A stretch of DNA of 64,000 nt from Streptomyces odontomachi (lineage in GTDB: Bacteria; Actinomycetota; Actinomycetes; Streptomycetales; Streptomycetaceae). Below, piece by piece: positions 41,288 to 49,100 of this stretch; the first letter of the stretch is position 1; every line of letters starts with the position of its first letter. The stretch is taken from the NCBI RefSeq assembly GCF_024435355.1, contig NZ_JAMJWG010000003.1, positions 372,001-436,000 on the forward strand. Reading direction: 5' to 3'. The notes under the pieces were generated by a model. That model was not told the origin of the DNA and ran no database searches. It saw only the letters and a list, made by a program, of their open reading frames with translations. Position numbers and translations under genes: made by a program.

Positions 41288-42293
41288 GCTGGGCCGCCTC
41301 CTTCCGCTGCGCTACGGGGGACTCGGGGGACTCGGTACGGGGCTCGGCAGTGTCCTGCTGTGCGCGGAACACCTCGGCGATCTGGTGCCTGCGCTGCTCC
41401 ATCCGCACCAGGCCGAGACCGAGGTCGGCGACGAGGTCCCGCACGACGTCGTAGGTCTCCTCGCCCTGGGCGGTGAGCAGCAGGAGGTGACCGGCGCCCG
41501 GCAGACCGCTGCCGGACTCGGCGGTCAGCCCACGGGCGGCCAGCGCGTCGCGCAGTGCCGCGGTGCCGTCCGGGTGCTTGTCGGTGTCGGTGACCTCGAT
41601 CGCGAGGGTGGTCGTGGTCTGGGTGAAGTCGGTGGTGGCGCTGGAGCGCAGCAGCTTTCCGCCGTCGATGACGACGACGTGCTCGCAGGTGCGCTCCAGC
41701 TCGCCGAGCAGGTGCGAGGTGACCAGGACGGAGATGCCGAAGTCGGAGTGCACCCGGCGGATCAGGCCGAGCATGTCGTCCCGCCCGACCGGGTCCAGGC
41801 CGTTGGTCGGCTCGTCCAGGAAGACCAGCTGCGGGTCGTGCACCAGGGCCTGCGCCAGCTTCACGCGCTGCTTCATGCCCGTCGAGTAGCCCCCGATGGG
41901 TCGGTACCGCTCCTCGTAGAGGCCGACGTGGCGCAGGATGTCCGCGGTGCGCTCACGGGCCGCGGTGGGCGGCAGCCCCGACATGCGCGCCATGTGCACG
42001 ACGAACTCGGTGGCCGAGACGTCCGGCGGCAGGCAGTCGTGCTCGGGCATGTACCCGACGCGCTCGCGGATCGCGGGCCCCTCCGATGCGACGTCGAGGC
42101 CGAGCACGGCGGCCCGGCCCTCGCTCGCGGGGGAGAGCCCCAGCAAGATCTTGATCAACGTTGACTTGCCGGCCCCGTTCGCCCCGACGAGCCCGGTGAC
42201 CCCGGGCCCGACCTCGACGGACAGCCGGTCAAGCGCGGTCACCCTCGGGAACCGCTTGCTCAGGCTTTCGGTCACTATCACAGTCACGTCCAC
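41268..42293 (-). CDS. ABC transporter ATP-binding protein (first pair)
   Basis: This 341-residue protein is first in the leftward four-gene ABC operon. It shows Walker A GANGAGKST, signature YSTGMKQRVKLA, Walker B LVFLDEPTNGLD and switch VTSH. A C-terminal domain (about 215-315) and a disordered tail rich in Glu/Pro follow. In-frame start codons other than the first (MDVTVIVTESLSKRF) are possible; the domain begins at about residue 7. It energises the permease at 40346. Confidence 0.92.
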   Translation of the reverse strand: MDVTVIVTESLSKRFPRVTALDRLSVEVGPGVTGLVGANGAGKSTLIKILLGLSPASEGRAAVLGLDVASEGPAIRERVGYMPEHDCLPPDVSATEFVVHMARMSGLPPTAARERTADILRHVGLYEERYRPIGGYSTGMKQRVKLAQALVHDPQLVFLDEPTNGLDPVGRDDMLGLIRRVHSDFGISVLVTSHLLGELERTCEHVVVIDGGKLLRSSATTDFTQTTTTLAIEVTDTDKHPDGTAALRDALAARGLTAESGSGLPGAGHLLLLTAQGEETYDVVRDLVADLGLGLVRMEQRRHQIAEVFRAQQDTAEPRTESPESPVAQRKEAAQHAGPAE

Positions 42294-42435
42294 GACCGTA
42301 GGGGTCCGCCCGGCAACCGGCGTCAGCCCAGGGTGCCCATCCTGAGTCCGCCTGGAGTCGTACAGGGCCTTAGGGGAGAGGGAGGGCCGCCCCTGACGCC
42401 GGCCGCTCTGACCGGCTCTCGCCCCTGCGCACGGG

Positions 42436-42873
42436 CTACGACGGCAGCGGGCGACCTGACGCCTCGGCCGCCGCGAGGACGTTCACGTAGTCCCGGAAGT
42501 GCACGATGTGTCCGTCCCGCACCCGCAGGACGGCGATGTGCGGGAGCGCGAAGTCCTGGCCTGTCGTGGCCGCGGTGCCGGTGGCCTCCTCCTCGACGAT
42601 GACGACCTCGGGATCGCCGGTGTCGTGGACCACGACGTTGCGGTACGCCCGGTAGCGCAGCGGGCTCCTCTCCCAGTTCGCCCGCATGAAGTCGGCGATC
42701 TCGGCCCGCCCTGCCAGGCGCGACGGGATCCCCGGCCGGGTGAAGGGGAACTCCAGGACGGCGTCGTCGGCGAACAGCTCGGCCATGGCGTCCAGGGACT
42801 TGTCGATCGCGGTCTGCTGGAAGCGCGCCAGCACCTCGCGCGGCCCTGCGGGCTCCCCGCCGGATTCGGGCAT
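42436..42873 (-). CDS. SnoaL/NTF2-like protein
   Basis: The ATG at 42873 follows GAGGGGGGA. The 145 residues match the NTF2-like fold: VLARFQQTAIDKSLDAMAELFADDAVLEFPF at the start and HIAVLRVRDGHIVHFRDYVN at the end. Members include polyketide cyclases, isomerases and ketosteroid-like hydratases as well as binding proteins. No catalytic pair can be assigned. The gene stands alone, so a role in secondary metabolism cannot be claimed. Confidence 0.85.
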   Translation of the reverse strand: MPESGGEPAGPREVLARFQQTAIDKSLDAMAELFADDAVLEFPFTRPGIPSRLAGRAEIADFMRANWERSPLRYRAYRNVVVHDTGDPEVVIVEEEATGTAATTGQDFALPHIAVLRVRDGHIVHFRDYVNVLAAAEASGRPLPS

Positions 42874-43009
42874 CGGACGTCCCCCCTCGGTGCACAGCTG
42901 TACGCGTCGGTACAGACCTGTACGCGGCCCTCGGTACGTTACGCGCCCGCGACGGCGTAGGGGGTCGTCGTCGTACACCGAACCCTGCCCATCGGGACGG
43001 CGTCCGGGC

Positions 43010-44017
43010 TCAGGTGATGTCCGGGAGGGACATCTCCTCGAGGGTCGCACCGGTGAGCGCCTGCGGGGCCTGGCTCGCCGGTGGCTCGACCGGTGCGAAC
43101 TGGGGGTCGAGCGTGATGGTCATGAAAAGGCTGCCCTTGTACATCGGCGTCTTGCTGACCCGCCCCATCTGCGCGTCGACCCACACGATGTCGCCCTTGT
43201 GGTTGACCCCGTTGACGGCGTGGACGAGGTGCGTCTCCTCACGCTCGAACACCACGATGCACGAGGCGCCGTGCCCCGCGCCCTTCAGCCGGCTCGCCAC
43301 CGCCCCCCACACGCCCTGTGCGTTCTCGTCCGCGCCCGCCTCGCTGGTCCTCCAGTTGGTTCCGAGCCACCTCTTCGTCAGGTCGTTGCCGCCCGTTTCG
43401 ACCCCCGATTCGTCGTGGATGCCGGCGGCCGCCGTGGGATTGCCGGACCAGGAGGCCAGGAAGCTGCGTGCCGCCTCGATGCAGTTGCGCCGGTAGGCGC
43501 CGCCGTCCTCGTCGCGCCGGCTGTTGATGCCCTGCACCCAGTCGGCGGCGCCTCCCGAGCTGGCCAGCGGGCCCTTGGGGTCGACCTTGTTGAGTCGCTG
43601 GGTGAGCGGTCCCATGAGGGAGTAGCTGAACGACGTCGGGTCGGGGAACTGCTTGAAGGCGCCGTCCTTCTTGGGGAAGGACTTCTCCAGGTTCGCCTGG
43701 TCCTTGGGGTCGACCTGCTTCAGCTTGCCGGGCCCGAACTCCCGCTGGTCGTTCGCCAGGCTGACCCGCTGCACGGGCAGGCCGTGTCCGCAGCCGGCGC
43801 CATGGACATGCCGCTGCGCCCCGAGCGCCCGGGTCACTGCCGCATTGCCGGCGGTGCGCTGAAGCGCGAGGACGGCGGATGCGTTCATGGGCCCGCCGGG
43901 GGTCACCGGGGCGGCCTGGTCGGTGTCCGACGCCCTCGCCGCGGAGTCCTGCGCGGGCGGGCGTAACGGAACGCGCGCGTCGGAGCGGGACCATTCCGGC
44001 AACTCACTGGAGTGCAT
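43010..44017 (-). CDS. Papain-fold toxin-like protein with injection-system-type N-terminus
   Basis: The ATG at 44017 follows GAAGGGAG. The 335-residue protein has an N-terminal segment (residues 45-67) SAVLALQRTAGNAAVTRAL, the motif that marks many cargo proteins of extracellular contractile injection systems. The C-terminal half (about 130-300) fits a papain-fold/glutamine-deamidase toxin (Tox-PL-like). A Cys-His-Asp triad is visible: Cys179 (YRRNCIEAARSF), His266 (ETHLVHAVNGV) and Asp281 with Gln283 (WVDAQMG). No signal peptide and no injection-system genes are nearby. No immunity gene is obvious. Family assignment is by motif reading only. Confidence 0.65.
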   Translation of the reverse strand: MHSSELPEWSRSDARVPLRPPAQDSAARASDTDQAAPVTPGGPMNASAVLALQRTAGNAAVTRALGAQRHVHGAGCGHGLPVQRVSLANDQREFGPGKLKQVDPKDQANLEKSFPKKDGAFKQFPDPTSFSYSLMGPLTQRLNKVDPKGPLASSGGAADWVQGINSRRDEDGGAYRRNCIEAARSFLASWSGNPTAAAGIHDESGVETGGNDLTKRWLGTNWRTSEAGADENAQGVWGAVASRLKGAGHGASCIVVFEREETHLVHAVNGVNHKGDIVWVDAQMGRVSKTPMYKGSLFMTITLDPQFAPVEPPASQAPQALTGATLEEMSLPDIT

Positions 44018-44199
44018 CGCGGCGCTCCCTTCCTCTTCGGCCTCTCCTCCTCGTCCATGCCTAACGCAAGAAGCACGGTGGCGGCAGGACCGGAAGGGCA
44101 GCTCCGGGGGCAGGTGTCCACCGGAACGCCAGGGGGTAACGCATGGGTGCGGTGCGGGAGTTGAGCGCTTCATTCTTGCGGACACACACGGAGGTAGAC

Positions 44200-44688
44200 A
44201 TGCGCGACCAGCACCATCGCCTGCCGTTGTACGGCACCATCGCCGCCGCCCTGCTGGCGGCGGCCGGCTCCGCGGCACCGGCCGCCGCGGACCCCCTGCC
44301 CATCGGCCCCCAGCAGTACTTCTCCGGCCTGGTCAACGACGTCTCCGACAACGCCGTGATCAAGGTGGTCTGCCCTGGTCCGGTGGGTGGCGACAGAACG
44401 GGTCACCCGGTCTCCGGCCAGAGTGTCGCCGTGGCCCCCAGCCGGGACTCCGGCGGTGCCATCGCCGGCTACACGGGCGACGCGGCCGATCACATCGTCG
44501 TCGACTTCGGCGTGGTCTCGACCACCAAGCCGACCACCCTCGCCGCCTACTCGACCAAGGCGGACATCCCGACCGACCTGAGCCTGCCGTGCAGCGGCAC
44601 CGGCGAGGTCACCTTCGTCCCGGCGCCGACCAGCGACACGGCGCGGTCCGACGTCGTCACCGTCACATACGAGAACATCGCCCTGTAG
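44200..44688 (+). CDS. Small secreted protein of unknown function
   Basis: The ATG at 44200 follows GGAGG (44190-44194 region) at proper distance. The 162-residue protein has a signal peptide (about 1-30, ending AAPAAA) and a beta-rich mature part. Two cysteines (VVCPGP and LPCSGTG) probably form a disulphide. Similar exported proteins are common in Streptomyces and unnamed. It is divergent from the papain-fold gene, but no feature shows that it is an immunity protein. Confidence 0.8.
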   Translation: MRDQHHRLPLYGTIAAALLAAAGSAAPAAADPLPIGPQQYFSGLVNDVSDNAVIKVVCPGPVGGDRTGHPVSGQSVAVAPSRDSGGAIAGYTGDAADHIVVDFGVVSTTKPTTLAAYSTKADIPTDLSLPCSGTGEVTFVPAPTSDTARSDVVTVTYENIAL

Positions 44689-44731
44689 TCGTTCGTACCG
44701 TTTAGTCGTTCGTATCGTTCGTACGTCAAAA

Positions 44732-44766
44732 GGGGGCGTGGGGTGGGAACGTCCTCCCGCGCCCCC
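44732..44766 (+). terminator. Terminator after the secreted protein gene
   Basis: gggggcg (44732-44738) pairs with cgccccc (44760-44766), with extra pairing inside. It lies 43 bases past the stop. Between them lies a repeat of gtcgttcgta. Confidence 0.6.
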
Positions 44767-44815
44767 GACCCGTACGCAACAACAGGCGCCCCAGCCGCCC
44801 CCACCCCGCAGCCAG

Positions 44816-44869
44816 TTATCCACAGATTCGTCAATTCCCCTGTGGATAACCGCACTTCGCTGTGGATCA
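44816..44869. other. Second DnaA-box cluster
   Basis: TTATCCACA lies at 44816-44824. On the other strand, an exact TTATCCACA lies at 44841-44849 and TGATCCACA at 44861-44869, spaced 20 and 25 bp. The spacer 44767-45057 otherwise contains no gene. Confidence 0.75.
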
Positions 44870-45057
44870 AACCTCGGGACACAAATATTTCCCACCGTTT
44901 ACCCAGCCCAAAGCGGGGGCGACGGGGGCTCCGAACTTCCCCATACGCTCCATACCGGGCAGAAATCGCCTGGCCACACCCCTGCCCCGTGAAAGGATGG
45001 CCGCGCACCGGCGTCACCCCGAAGCCAGGACCACACACCACCGTGCGAGGCGCGCCC

Positions 45058-45765
45058 ATGCCCCATCCCTCCCCGCCCGCCAGCCTCCCCCTCCGCGACG
45101 AGACCGTCGGCGGCTACCTCGACCGGCTGGCCGCCAAGCTCCCCGCGCCCGGTGGCGGCGCCGCCGCCGCCCTGCACGCCGCGCAGGCCGCCGCGCTGCT
45201 CGGCATGGTGGCCCGGTACAGCACAGTCGAAAGGGCGGACCGCAGGTCCTCGGCTGAGGGTGGTGGCGGGCGACGGGCGGGCGAGAAGTACGCCGCGCAC
45301 GCCCATGTCATCGCCCGTATCGCCAGCATCACCGACGACCTGCGGGCCACCGCCCTCGCCCTGGCCGAGGACGACGCGCGCGCGTTCACCGCCGTGACGG
45401 ACGCCTACCGGCTGCCGCGCGGCACGGACGAGGAGAAGGCCGCCAGGTCGGCGGCGATCGCCCGGGCCCTGGCGGGCGCCGCCACCCCACCGCACGAGGT
45501 CATCGGCGTCGCCCTGCGCACCGTGGAGCTGGCCGAGGAGCTGCTGCCGATCGGCAACCGCAACGTCCTCACGGACGTCGCCGCAGCGGCCGAGGCGCTC
45601 CGCGCCGCGGCGGTCACCGCGCAGATCAACGTCGAGATCAATCTGACCGGCATCAAGGACCCCGTGGTGCGCACGGAGCTGACGGCGGCGATCGCGCGCG
45701 TGGACGGCATCCGCGCACGCGCGGAACAGGTCACCGCGGCGGTCCGGAAGGAGATCAGCGCGTGA
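45058..45765 (+). CDS. Cyclodeaminase/cyclohydrolase family protein
   Basis: The ATG at 45058 follows GAGG. The 235 residues match the formiminotransferase-cyclodeaminase C-domain fold: LPAPGGGAAAALHAAQAAALLGMVARY near the start, a helical body, and the NRNVLTDVAAAAEALRAA motif. Enzymes of this family close or open folate one-carbon adducts, such as formimino- or methenyl-tetrahydrofolate. A Gly/Arg-rich loop (RRSSAEGGGGRRAG) is inserted after the first helix pair. It overlaps folD by four bases, supporting a folate role. Confidence 0.88.
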   Translation: MPHPSPPASLPLRDETVGGYLDRLAAKLPAPGGGAAAALHAAQAAALLGMVARYSTVERADRRSSAEGGGGRRAGEKYAAHAHVIARIASITDDLRATALALAEDDARAFTAVTDAYRLPRGTDEEKAARSAAIARALAGAATPPHEVIGVALRTVELAEELLPIGNRNVLTDVAAAAEALRAAAVTAQINVEINLTGIKDPVVRTELTAAIARVDGIRARAEQVTAAVRKEISA

Positions 45766-46655
45766 CGACGGGGGACACGAGGTCGGCCGAACCACCCATG
45801 GACACCACCGGGGCGCCCCGCGAACTCTCCGGCCGCGCCCTGGCCACCGCCCTGCGCACCGAGACCACCGAGCGGGCGGCCGAGCTGACCGCGCTGGGCA
45901 CGACACCGCACCTGGCGGTGGTGAGCGCCACGGCGGACAAGTCCAGCGCCTGGTACGTGCGCTCCATCGCGCGCGCCGCGGAGAAGGCGGGCCTGAGCTG
46001 TAGCGTCGTCGACCTGGGCCCGGACGCGACACCCGCCACGATCCGCGACCGGCTGCGCGCCCTGAGCGCCGACCCCACGGTCCACGGGATCATCCTCCAG
46101 ACGCCGCTGCCGGCCGGTGCCCGGCTGGATGACCTGGCGTCCGCGATCGCCCCGGTGAAGGACGTGGACGGCGCGAACCCCCTGTCGCTGGGCCGGCTCG
46201 CCGCCGGACTGCCCGCTTTCGCCCCCGCCACGGCGGAAGCCGTGATCGCCCTGCTGGACCACCACGGGATCACGCTCGAGGGCCGTCACGCGGTCGTCGT
46301 CGGCCGCTCCACCGTGGTCGGCAAGCCCGCCGCCCACCTGCTGCTCGACCGGAACGCCACGGTCACCGTCTGCCACTCGCGCACCCACGACCTCGCGGCG
46401 GTGACCCGCACCGCGGACGTCCTGGTTGCCGCGGTCGGCCGCCCCCGCCTAATCACTGCCGCCCATGTTCACGCCGGCACCGTGATCATCGACGTGGGTA
46501 CCAACCCCACGGAGGACGGCGCCCTCGTCGGCGACGTCGACCCCGCGGTCGCCCGGCACGCGGCCGCCGTCACCCCGGTCCCCGGGGGCGTGGGCCCGGT
46601 CACCACGGCGCTGCTGCTCCAGCACACGATCCGGGCGGCGCTGACGGTGGAGTGA
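45762..46655 (+). CDS. folD: Methylenetetrahydrofolate dehydrogenase/cyclohydrolase (FolD)
   Basis: The GTG overlaps the previous stop. The 297-residue protein has a FolD substrate domain with the catalytic region YVRSIARAAEKAGL (here with SAWYVRS where a Lys is usual in Y-x3-K). HGIILQTPLP, PVKDVDG and the NADP site VVVGRSTVVGKPAA follow, ending in PVPGGVGPVTTALLL. It interconverts methylene-, methenyl- and formyl-tetrahydrofolate. The Lys of the Y-x3-K motif appears replaced, so it may be a divergent copy beside a canonical folD elsewhere in the genome. Confidence 0.88.
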   Translation: MTTGDTRSAEPPMDTTGAPRELSGRALATALRTETTERAAELTALGTTPHLAVVSATADKSSAWYVRSIARAAEKAGLSCSVVDLGPDATPATIRDRLRALSADPTVHGIILQTPLPAGARLDDLASAIAPVKDVDGANPLSLGRLAAGLPAFAPATAEAVIALLDHHGITLEGRHAVVVGRSTVVGKPAAHLLLDRNATVTVCHSRTHDLAAVTRTADVLVAAVGRPRLITAAHVHAGTVIIDVGTNPTEDGALVGDVDPAVARHAAAVTPVPGGVGPVTTALLLQHTIRAALTVE

Positions 46656-46742
46656 CGGTCCGGGCGGCGAGCTGCCCGTCGGTCGCCGCCGCAGCGAACG
46701 GGCCGGTCGGCCGTGTCCTTCCCACCCGTACCCTCGTGCCCT

Positions 46743-46943
46743 TCACAGCCCGATGAGCCGGACCCGCTGGCCGCACAAACGCCTCATGTCATCGACGTCG
46801 GACGTGAACATCGCCACCGGGCCGGGCTGGCGGAGCGCCACCTCCGCGACGGTGGCGTCGACGGCGTGCTTGTGCCCGTGTGGCCCTGCGTCCTTCAACA
46901 GCTTGGCAGCGGCTTTCGCTGCCTGCTCGGTGAATATCGCCAT
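46743..46943 (-). pseudogene. Remnant of a PIN-domain (VapC-like) toxin gene
   Basis: The frame read leftward from about 46969 to the stop at 46743 encodes only the C-terminal half of a PIN nuclease: GHKHAVDATVAEVALRQPG with the third acidic residue, and FTSDVDDMRRLCG with the fourth. An ATG at 46943 gives 66 residues. The N-terminal half with the first Asp and Glu is missing, because the flavin oxidoreductase gene ends at 46970. No antitoxin gene is adjacent. It is probably a decayed toxin-antitoxin locus. Confidence 0.7.
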
Positions 46944-46969
46944 GACCTTGCGGTCCTGGGTGGTCCAGG

Positions 46970-47857
46970 TCAGCCGAGTTGTGCCGGCGCCTCCGTGACG
47001 ATGCGTTCGAAGACCGCGGGATCGCTCTCGAAGACGGAGCCGGCCACGGGCCAGTGCAGGACGATCTCGTCGATGCCCAGGTCGCGGTATATGCCGGCCC
47101 AGTCGACGAACGCGTCCAGGGAGACCAGGGGCTGCTCGGCGGTCGAGCCCTGGAGCAGCACCTTGCGGATGGTGCCGACGTCGCGGCCCTCCGACTCGCA
47201 GGCGTCGCGCAGGTTGTCGAGTTGGGCCGCGATCACGGCCGGGGCCTGTTCGGGGGGCACGTCGCCCGGGCCACGCGGGTCGCCGTAGGTGACCCAGCCC
47301 TCCCCGTAGCGCGCTGTCAACCGCAGACCGCGCGGCCCGGTGGCGGCGACGTAGAACGGCACGCGGGGGCGCTGCACGCACCCGGGGATGTTGCGCGCCT
47401 CATCGGCGGAGTAGAAAGTCCCGGATTCGGTGGTGACATCCTGAAGGAGCAGCTTGTCCAGAAGCGTCACGAACTCGCCGAACCGGTCCGCGCGCTGCCG
47501 CGGAGTCCATGCCTCCTGCCCCAGCGCCGTCGCGTCGAATCCGGTACCGCCGGCGCCGATGCCCAGGGTGAGCCGGCCTCCGCAGACGTCGTCGAGCGTC
47601 ACGACCTCCTTCGCCAGCGTCACCGGCTCGCGGAAGTTCGGGGAGGTGACGAGGGTGCCGAGGCGGATCCGCTCGGTCACGCACGCAGCAGCGGTCAGCG
47701 TGGGCACGGCGCCGAACCAGGTCCGGTCCCGGAACGACCGCCAGCTGAGGTGGTCGTAGGTGTACGCGGTGTGGAAGCCGAGCTCCTCGGCCCGCCGCCA
47801 GATCTCTTGCCCCTCGCTCCACCGGTAGATGGGCAGGATCACCGTACTGAGACGCAT
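46970..47857 (-). CDS. LLM-class flavin-dependent oxidoreductase
   Basis: This 295-residue luciferase-like TIM barrel begins MRLSTVILPIYRWSEGQEIWRRAEELGFHTAYTYDHLSW and contains ERIRLGTLVTSPNFREP and RLTLGIGAGGTGFD. Members use F420H2 or FMNH2 to oxidise or reduce diverse substrates. The first helix layout and LTLGIGAG motif suit F420-type actinobacterial enzymes. No operon partner is present, so the substrate is open. Confidence 0.9.
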   Translation of the reverse strand: MRLSTVILPIYRWSEGQEIWRRAEELGFHTAYTYDHLSWRSFRDRTWFGAVPTLTAAACVTERIRLGTLVTSPNFREPVTLAKEVVTLDDVCGGRLTLGIGAGGTGFDATALGQEAWTPRQRADRFGEFVTLLDKLLLQDVTTESGTFYSADEARNIPGCVQRPRVPFYVAATGPRGLRLTARYGEGWVTYGDPRGPGDVPPEQAPAVIAAQLDNLRDACESEGRDVGTIRKVLLQGSTAEQPLVSLDAFVDWAGIYRDLGIDEIVLHWPVAGSVFESDPAVFERIVTEAPAQLG

Positions 47858-47993
47858 GCGCCGACCTTACGCGATGCGGTCAGGGCGCCCGATGCTGTCA
47901 CGCCACCGGCCCACCGCACGAGAAGCGGGCGTGCGTTTCTCATCTGTGCGCCCTGGCGCACGCCCGTGCTGGCATATGCGGGACAATGCAACG

Positions 47994-48926
47994 GTGACCT
48001 CCGATACCGCCCACTCCGCGACCCCCGCCCACCCCGTGCCGCCCCGGCTGATCGCCACCGACCTGGACGGCACGCTGCTGCGCGACGACAAGTCGGTGTC
48101 GCAGCGCACGGTCGCCGCGCTGGCCGCCGCCGAGGAGGCCGGTATCGAGGTCTTCTTCGTGACCGGACGCCCGGCCCGCTGGATGGACGTGGTCAGCGAC
48201 CACGTGCACGGCCACGGCCTCGCCATCTGCGGAAACGGTGCTGCGGTGGTCGACCTGCGGGGTGGCCAGGTCGCCGCCGTCGGAACCACCGCCGACGCTG
48301 CCGGAGCCGGCGGCCTCACCGGCACGCCCAGCGCCGCAGGGCACCGCTTCGTCAAGATCAGGCCGCTGGAGCGGGCCGTGGCCCTGGACGTCGTGGACAT
48401 CCTGCGCGCCGCCGCCCCCGGTACCTCGTTCGCCGTCGAGCTGACCGGTGGACTGCACCAGGAGGCGACCTACCCGCCGCTCCACATGGAGCCCACGGAG
48501 AGCGTGGCGCCCGCCGAGAAGCTGCTCGACCCGGGCGCCGGCTCGTCCGACCAGCCCGTGCTGAAGGTGCTCGCCCACCACGCGGTGCTGGCCCCGGACG
48601 ACTTCCTGACGCTGGCCCGGCGTGCCGTCGGGGATCGGGCGACCATCACCCGTTCCAGCCCCAGCGCGCTGCTGGAGATCAGCGGTCCCGGTGTCTCCAA
48701 GGCCAGCACGCTGGCGCTGTGCTGCGCCGAGCGCGGCATCACCCCGGCCGAGGTGGTCGCCTTCGGCGACATGCCGAACGACGTGGAGATGCTCACCTGG
48801 GCCGGCACCTCCTACGCCATGGGCAACGCCCATCCAGCGGTGATCGCCGCCGCTTCCGGCCGCACCGCCGGCAACAACGACGACGGTGTGGCGGCCGTGA
48901 TCGAGCGGATCCTGCTCGAACGGTGA
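47994..48926 (+). CDS. HAD-superfamily phosphatase (Cof type), second copy
   Basis: The GTG at 47994 is preferred. The stretch ggacaatgcaacg before it resembles a -10 box, so transcription could be leaderless; an ATG at 47976 is the alternative. The 310-residue protein has motif [22 protein letters not shown], a Cof cap with a short Gly/Ala insertion (DAAGAGGLTGTPSAA), and [11 protein letters not shown]. It is a paralogue of the HAD protein at 36144. The substrate is unknown. Confidence 0.9.
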   Translation: MTSDTAHSATPAHPVPPRLIATDLDGTLLRDDKSVSQRTVAALAAAEEAGIEVFFVTGRPARWMDVVSDHVHGHGLAICGNGAAVVDLRGGQVAAVGTTADAAGAGGLTGTPSAAGHRFVKIRPLERAVALDVVDILRAAAPGTSFAVELTGGLHQEATYPPLHMEPTESVAPAEKLLDPGAGSSDQPVLKVLAHHAVLAPDDFLTLARRAVGDRATITRSSPSALLEISGPGVSKASTLALCCAERGITPAEVVAFGDMPNDVEMLTWAGTSYAMGNAHPAVIAAASGRTAGNNDDGVAAVIERILLER

Positions 48927-48932
48927 CAGCGG

Positions 48933-49032
48933 GCGCTGGTGACTGCGGTTGCTGGTGACCGCGGTTGCTGGTGACCGCGGTTGCTGGTGACCGCGGTTGC
49001 TGGTGACCGCGGTTGCTGGTGACCGCGGTTCC
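48933..49032. repeat. 16-bp tandem repeat (five perfect units)
   Basis: The unit gcggttgctggtgacc repeats head to tail at 48945, 48961, 48977, 48993 and 49009, flanked by partial units (gcgctggtgact before and gcggttccc after). It lies in the spacer between the HAD gene and the leftward M23 gene. Since 16 is not a multiple of three, it is not a coding repeat. Confidence 0.95.
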
Positions 49033-49100
49033 CAAGCGAACAGCGGCTCCTGCGCGAACAGCGGTTCCGAGGGCGGTGTCCCGGGTGGCCGCGTTGACCG

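Noticed and set aside
44200..44688. Immunity protein for the papain-fold toxin
   Set aside because: It has a signal peptide, lies on the other strand with its own ribosome-binding site, and shows no known immunity fold.
48933..49032. CRISPR array
   Set aside because: The 16-bp units are contiguous with no spacers, and no cas genes are present.
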